From Bacteroidota bacterium (lineage in GTDB: Bacteria > Bacteroidota > Bacteroidia > Cytophagales > Cyclobacteriaceae), in the NCBI GenBank assembly GCA_023417785.1, contig JAEZEH010000119.1, positions 1-16,720 of the forward strand: a stretch of 16,720 bases of DNA, written 5' to 3'. Below are positions 14,737 through 16,720 of this stretch, in pieces (within the stretch, counting starts at the first letter, position 1; every line of letters begins with the position of its first letter). The notes below the pieces were generated by a model. That model made no database searches, was not told where the DNA came from, and worked only from the letters and a program-made list of their open reading frames with translations. The translations under genes and the position numbers were made by a program.

Positions 14737-16662
14737 TCACTTTGGAATAACAATTCCCAGAACGCCAGCCAGTTCCTTTTCGGCTCCTTTTAATTGTTCG
14801 TGAATCGTAAAATAGTTTTCAAGGTCATTTTCAGTAGTAGCCTGCTTCATCTGCTGAAGATTTTCGTCAATCAGTTTTTGAATCATTCTGAACTTTAAAC
14901 GTAGCACATTGGAATACGCCATATCATTCAGAATATCACGTTCGTGCGGGAAATATATATGATATTTATCACCCCAGTATTTACTCGTTTCATACTTCGA
15001 CGTGGTCAATTCTGCCACCGTATATTTCACTGCATCGGCTGCGTTTTCCATAAAATACAACGTATCAAGGGCCTCTCCGCGGTTTGCCGCCTCACGAAAT
15101 TCCTCATAAATATTTTTGTAAACGGGATTTGTAAACTCCACATCTTCCAGCTCCGACACCATGAAATCGATCAGCCGCTTTTCGTCATAGCTGTTCTCCG
15201 CATAGTTTAACAACAAACGGATGGATTCTCGTTCCTGCATTTGCACCATACTTCCTACATCTAGACGGGTGGTGTCGGGCAGTACATCCGGAGCCGGGTG
15301 CTCCTGCGTTTGCGGCGTGGGGTCCGAAGTACCTTTGTCCTTTTCGCGTTTTTTCCGTTCGGTGATCAGGATCTTGTTAAGCTCGGTTACGAGGACCGCT
15401 TCCGAAATTTTCAGCAACTGGCTGGTTTCCTGCAGGTAGACGGAACGTTTGATCGGATCAGGAATAAAGGAAATGCTGGTCACGATCTCGCGGATGGCTT
15501 CCGCTTTCTTAATCGGATCGCGTCCTGCTTCGGCGGAATAAAGGTCAATCTTGAACGAGATGAAGTCCTTTGTGTTTTTTCGCAGGTACTCGTTCAACTC
15601 AACGCTGCCCATTTTCCGGGAGAAGCTGTCGGGATCTTCACCATCAGGTAAAAGCACGATCCGCACATTGAGACCTTCTTTTAGCACCAGGTCAATACCA
15701 CGAAGGGCTGCCTTGATTCCCGCGGCGTCGCCATCGTAAAGCACGGTGATGTTTTCCGTAAATCGCCGGATCAGCTTGACCTGTTCTTCTGTAAGAGCCG
15801 TTCCCGATGACGCAACGCAGTTGTCTATATCCGACAGGTGGAGCGAAATAACATCTGTATACCCCTCCACCAGATAGGCGAAATTCTCCCGACGGATAGC
15901 GTTTTTGGCCTGGTACAACCCATAAAGCACGTTGCTCTTATGGTAGATTTCCGTTTCAGGGGAATTGATGTACTTGGGCTGATCCTTTTCCTTTTTAAGG
16001 ATCCGGGCCCCGAACGCAACTACCTTCCCCGACAGATTGTGAACCGGGAAGATTACGCGGCCGCGAAACCGATCATAGCGCCTGCCTTCGTCTTTTTTGA
16101 TAAGAAGTCCTGCCTTCTCCAGCATTTCTTCACTGTGCCCATCGGCCAGTGCCTTCCGGGTGAGGTGATCCCATTGGTCGAGAGTGTAGCCTAGTTCGAA
16201 CTTTTCAAGGATGCGGTCGTTGAATCCACGTTCGCGGAAGTACGACAAACCGATGCTTCGGCCCTCGTCATGGTCGAATAACAGGTGCCGGTAATACTCC
16301 TTGGCATAATTCATCAGGATGTAAAGGCTATCGCGGGTGGTGGGCCCGGCGAAGTCGTCTTTGGCGGCTGTGTCCTCCTTAAGCTCGACGCCATATTTTT
16401 TGGCGAGGTAGCGGATCGCCTCCAGGTAGCTCATTCCCTCGTGTTCCATCACGAAGGTGATCCCGTCGCCGCCTTTGCCACTGCTGAAATCCTTAAAAAT
16501 GCCTTTGGAGGGCACGACGTAAAACGAAGCTGTTTTTTCGTTCGTAAACGGGCTCAGGGCCTTGTAATTCTGCCCGGATCGTTTGAGCGACACAAAATCT
16601 CCAACCACGTCCAGGATATCCATCCTGCTTCTTACTTCGTCAATGGTGTCGCGCGAAATCAT
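14737..16662 (-). CDS. dnaG: DNA primase DnaG with a zinc-ligand-free N-terminal ribbon
   Basis: Primase makes the RNA primers for lagging-strand synthesis. The protein has 641 residues. The N-terminal CHC2-type domain (about 1-95) keeps the fold pattern YKALSPFTNEKTASF (33-47) and FKDFSSGKGGDG (56-67), but the four zinc ligands of canonical DnaG (Cys, His, Cys, Cys) are Ser37, Thr40, Asp58 and Ser61. The catalytic core is complete: basic RYDRFRGRVIFPV (195-207), TOPRIM LVEGYTDV (264-271) with Glu266, and VLYDGDAAG (307-315) with Asp310 and Asp312, then DGEDPDSF (340-347). A charged, Pro/Thr-rich linker (about 434-465) leads to a helical C-terminal domain that would bind the replicative helicase DnaB. 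The zinc-less ribbon is, as far as I recall, usual for Bacteroidota and not a defect of this copy. The ATG at 16662 is well supported by MISRDTIDEVRSRMDILDVV-type family starts. ribBA follows directly. Confidence 0.97.
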   Translation of the reverse strand: MISRDTIDEVRSRMDILDVVGDFVSLKRSGQNYKALSPFTNEKTASFYVVPSKGIFKDFSSGKGGDGITFVMEHEGMSYLEAIRYLAKKYGVELKEDTAAKDDFAGPTTRDSLYILMNYAKEYYRHLLFDHDEGRSIGLSYFRERGFNDRILEKFELGYTLDQWDHLTRKALADGHSEEMLEKAGLLIKKDEGRRYDRFRGRVIFPVHNLSGKVVAFGARILKKEKDQPKYINSPETEIYHKSNVLYGLYQAKNAIRRENFAYLVEGYTDVISLHLSDIDNCVASSGTALTEEQVKLIRRFTENITVLYDGDAAGIKAALRGIDLVLKEGLNVRIVLLPDGEDPDSFSRKMGSVELNEYLRKNTKDFISFKIDLYSAEAGRDPIKKAEAIREIVTSISFIPDPIKRSVYLQETSQLLKISEAVLVTELNKILITERKKREKDKGTSDPTPQTQEHPAPDVLPDTTRLDVGSMVQMQERESIRLLLNYAENSYDEKRLIDFMVSELEDVEFTNPVYKNIYEEFREAANRGEALDTLYFMENAADAVKYTVAELTTSKYETSKYWGDKYHIYFPHERDILNDMAYSNVLRLKFRMIQKLIDENLQQMKQATTENDLENYFTIHEQLKGAEKELAGVLGIVIPK

Positions 16663-16704
16663 ATGATATCAAAAACCTTAACGGCCGGATTCAAAACAAG
16701 GGCA

Positions 16705-16712
16705 TAAAGATA
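16705..16712 (-). promoter_or_regulatory. Possible -7 element of the dnaG promoter
   Basis: On the minus strand TATCTTTA (16705-16712) resembles the Bacteroidota TAnnTTTG element and would start transcription near 16698, about 35 bases before the dnaG ATG. The matching TTG element would lie beyond the end of the window, so this cannot be tested here. Confidence 0.3.
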
Positions 16713-16720
16713 CTAAAAAA

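Overview
The window looks like chromosomal DNA of a Bacteroidota bacterium, most likely of the Cytophagales type. The evidence is a periplasmic-propeller (Reg_prop/Y_Y_Y) histidine kinase, a NagB–PIG-L fusion, a GSCFA protein, a DnaG primase whose zinc-ribbon ligands are all replaced, and promoter-like sites that resemble the Bacteroidota TTG-N17-23-TAnnTTTG consensus. I see no tRNA, rRNA, CRISPR array, transposase or phage gene. Coding density is high and the window is mostly housekeeping.

Layout: (1) 50-2968 (+) is a 972-residue sensor kinase with a secreted propeller and a cytoplasmic LytS-type kinase. It converges on (2) 2956-4860 (-), a NagB-like glucosamine-6-phosphate deaminase fused to a PIG-L/LmbE deacetylase domain; the two 3' ends overlap by 13 bases. 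(3) A short divergent intergenic region (4861-4946) leads into a plus-strand run. This holds a GSCFA (SGNH-like) protein, then a DUF255/YyaL thioredoxin-fold protein overlapping it by four bases (ATGA), then a one-pass membrane protein that I read as a divergent, probably inactive GT51 transglycosylase relative, then the primosomal helicase PriA and a 65-residue charged small ORF. (4) 11772-11954 is non-coding and carries two diverged copies of an ~80-base direct repeat. (5) On the minus strand, read from right to left, come dnaG, ribBA, a secreted protein of unknown function and surE. The first three are essentially contiguous; surE is separated from them by 110 bases that contain a TTTCAG-rich inverted repeat.

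How the genes fit together: dnaG and priA are replication genes (priming and restart). ribBA supplies both precursors of riboflavin. surE is a nucleotide phosphatase. The NagB–PIG-L, GSCFA, DUF255 (C-terminal alpha/alpha barrel of sugar-enzyme type) and GT51-like proteins could share an amino-sugar or envelope theme, but that is inferred only from neighbourhood and family. The points most worth a second look are the GT51-like protein without its usual catalytic motif, the zinc-less DnaG ribbon, the Asp-to-Thr change in the NagB active-site motif, and the two intergenic repeat elements.
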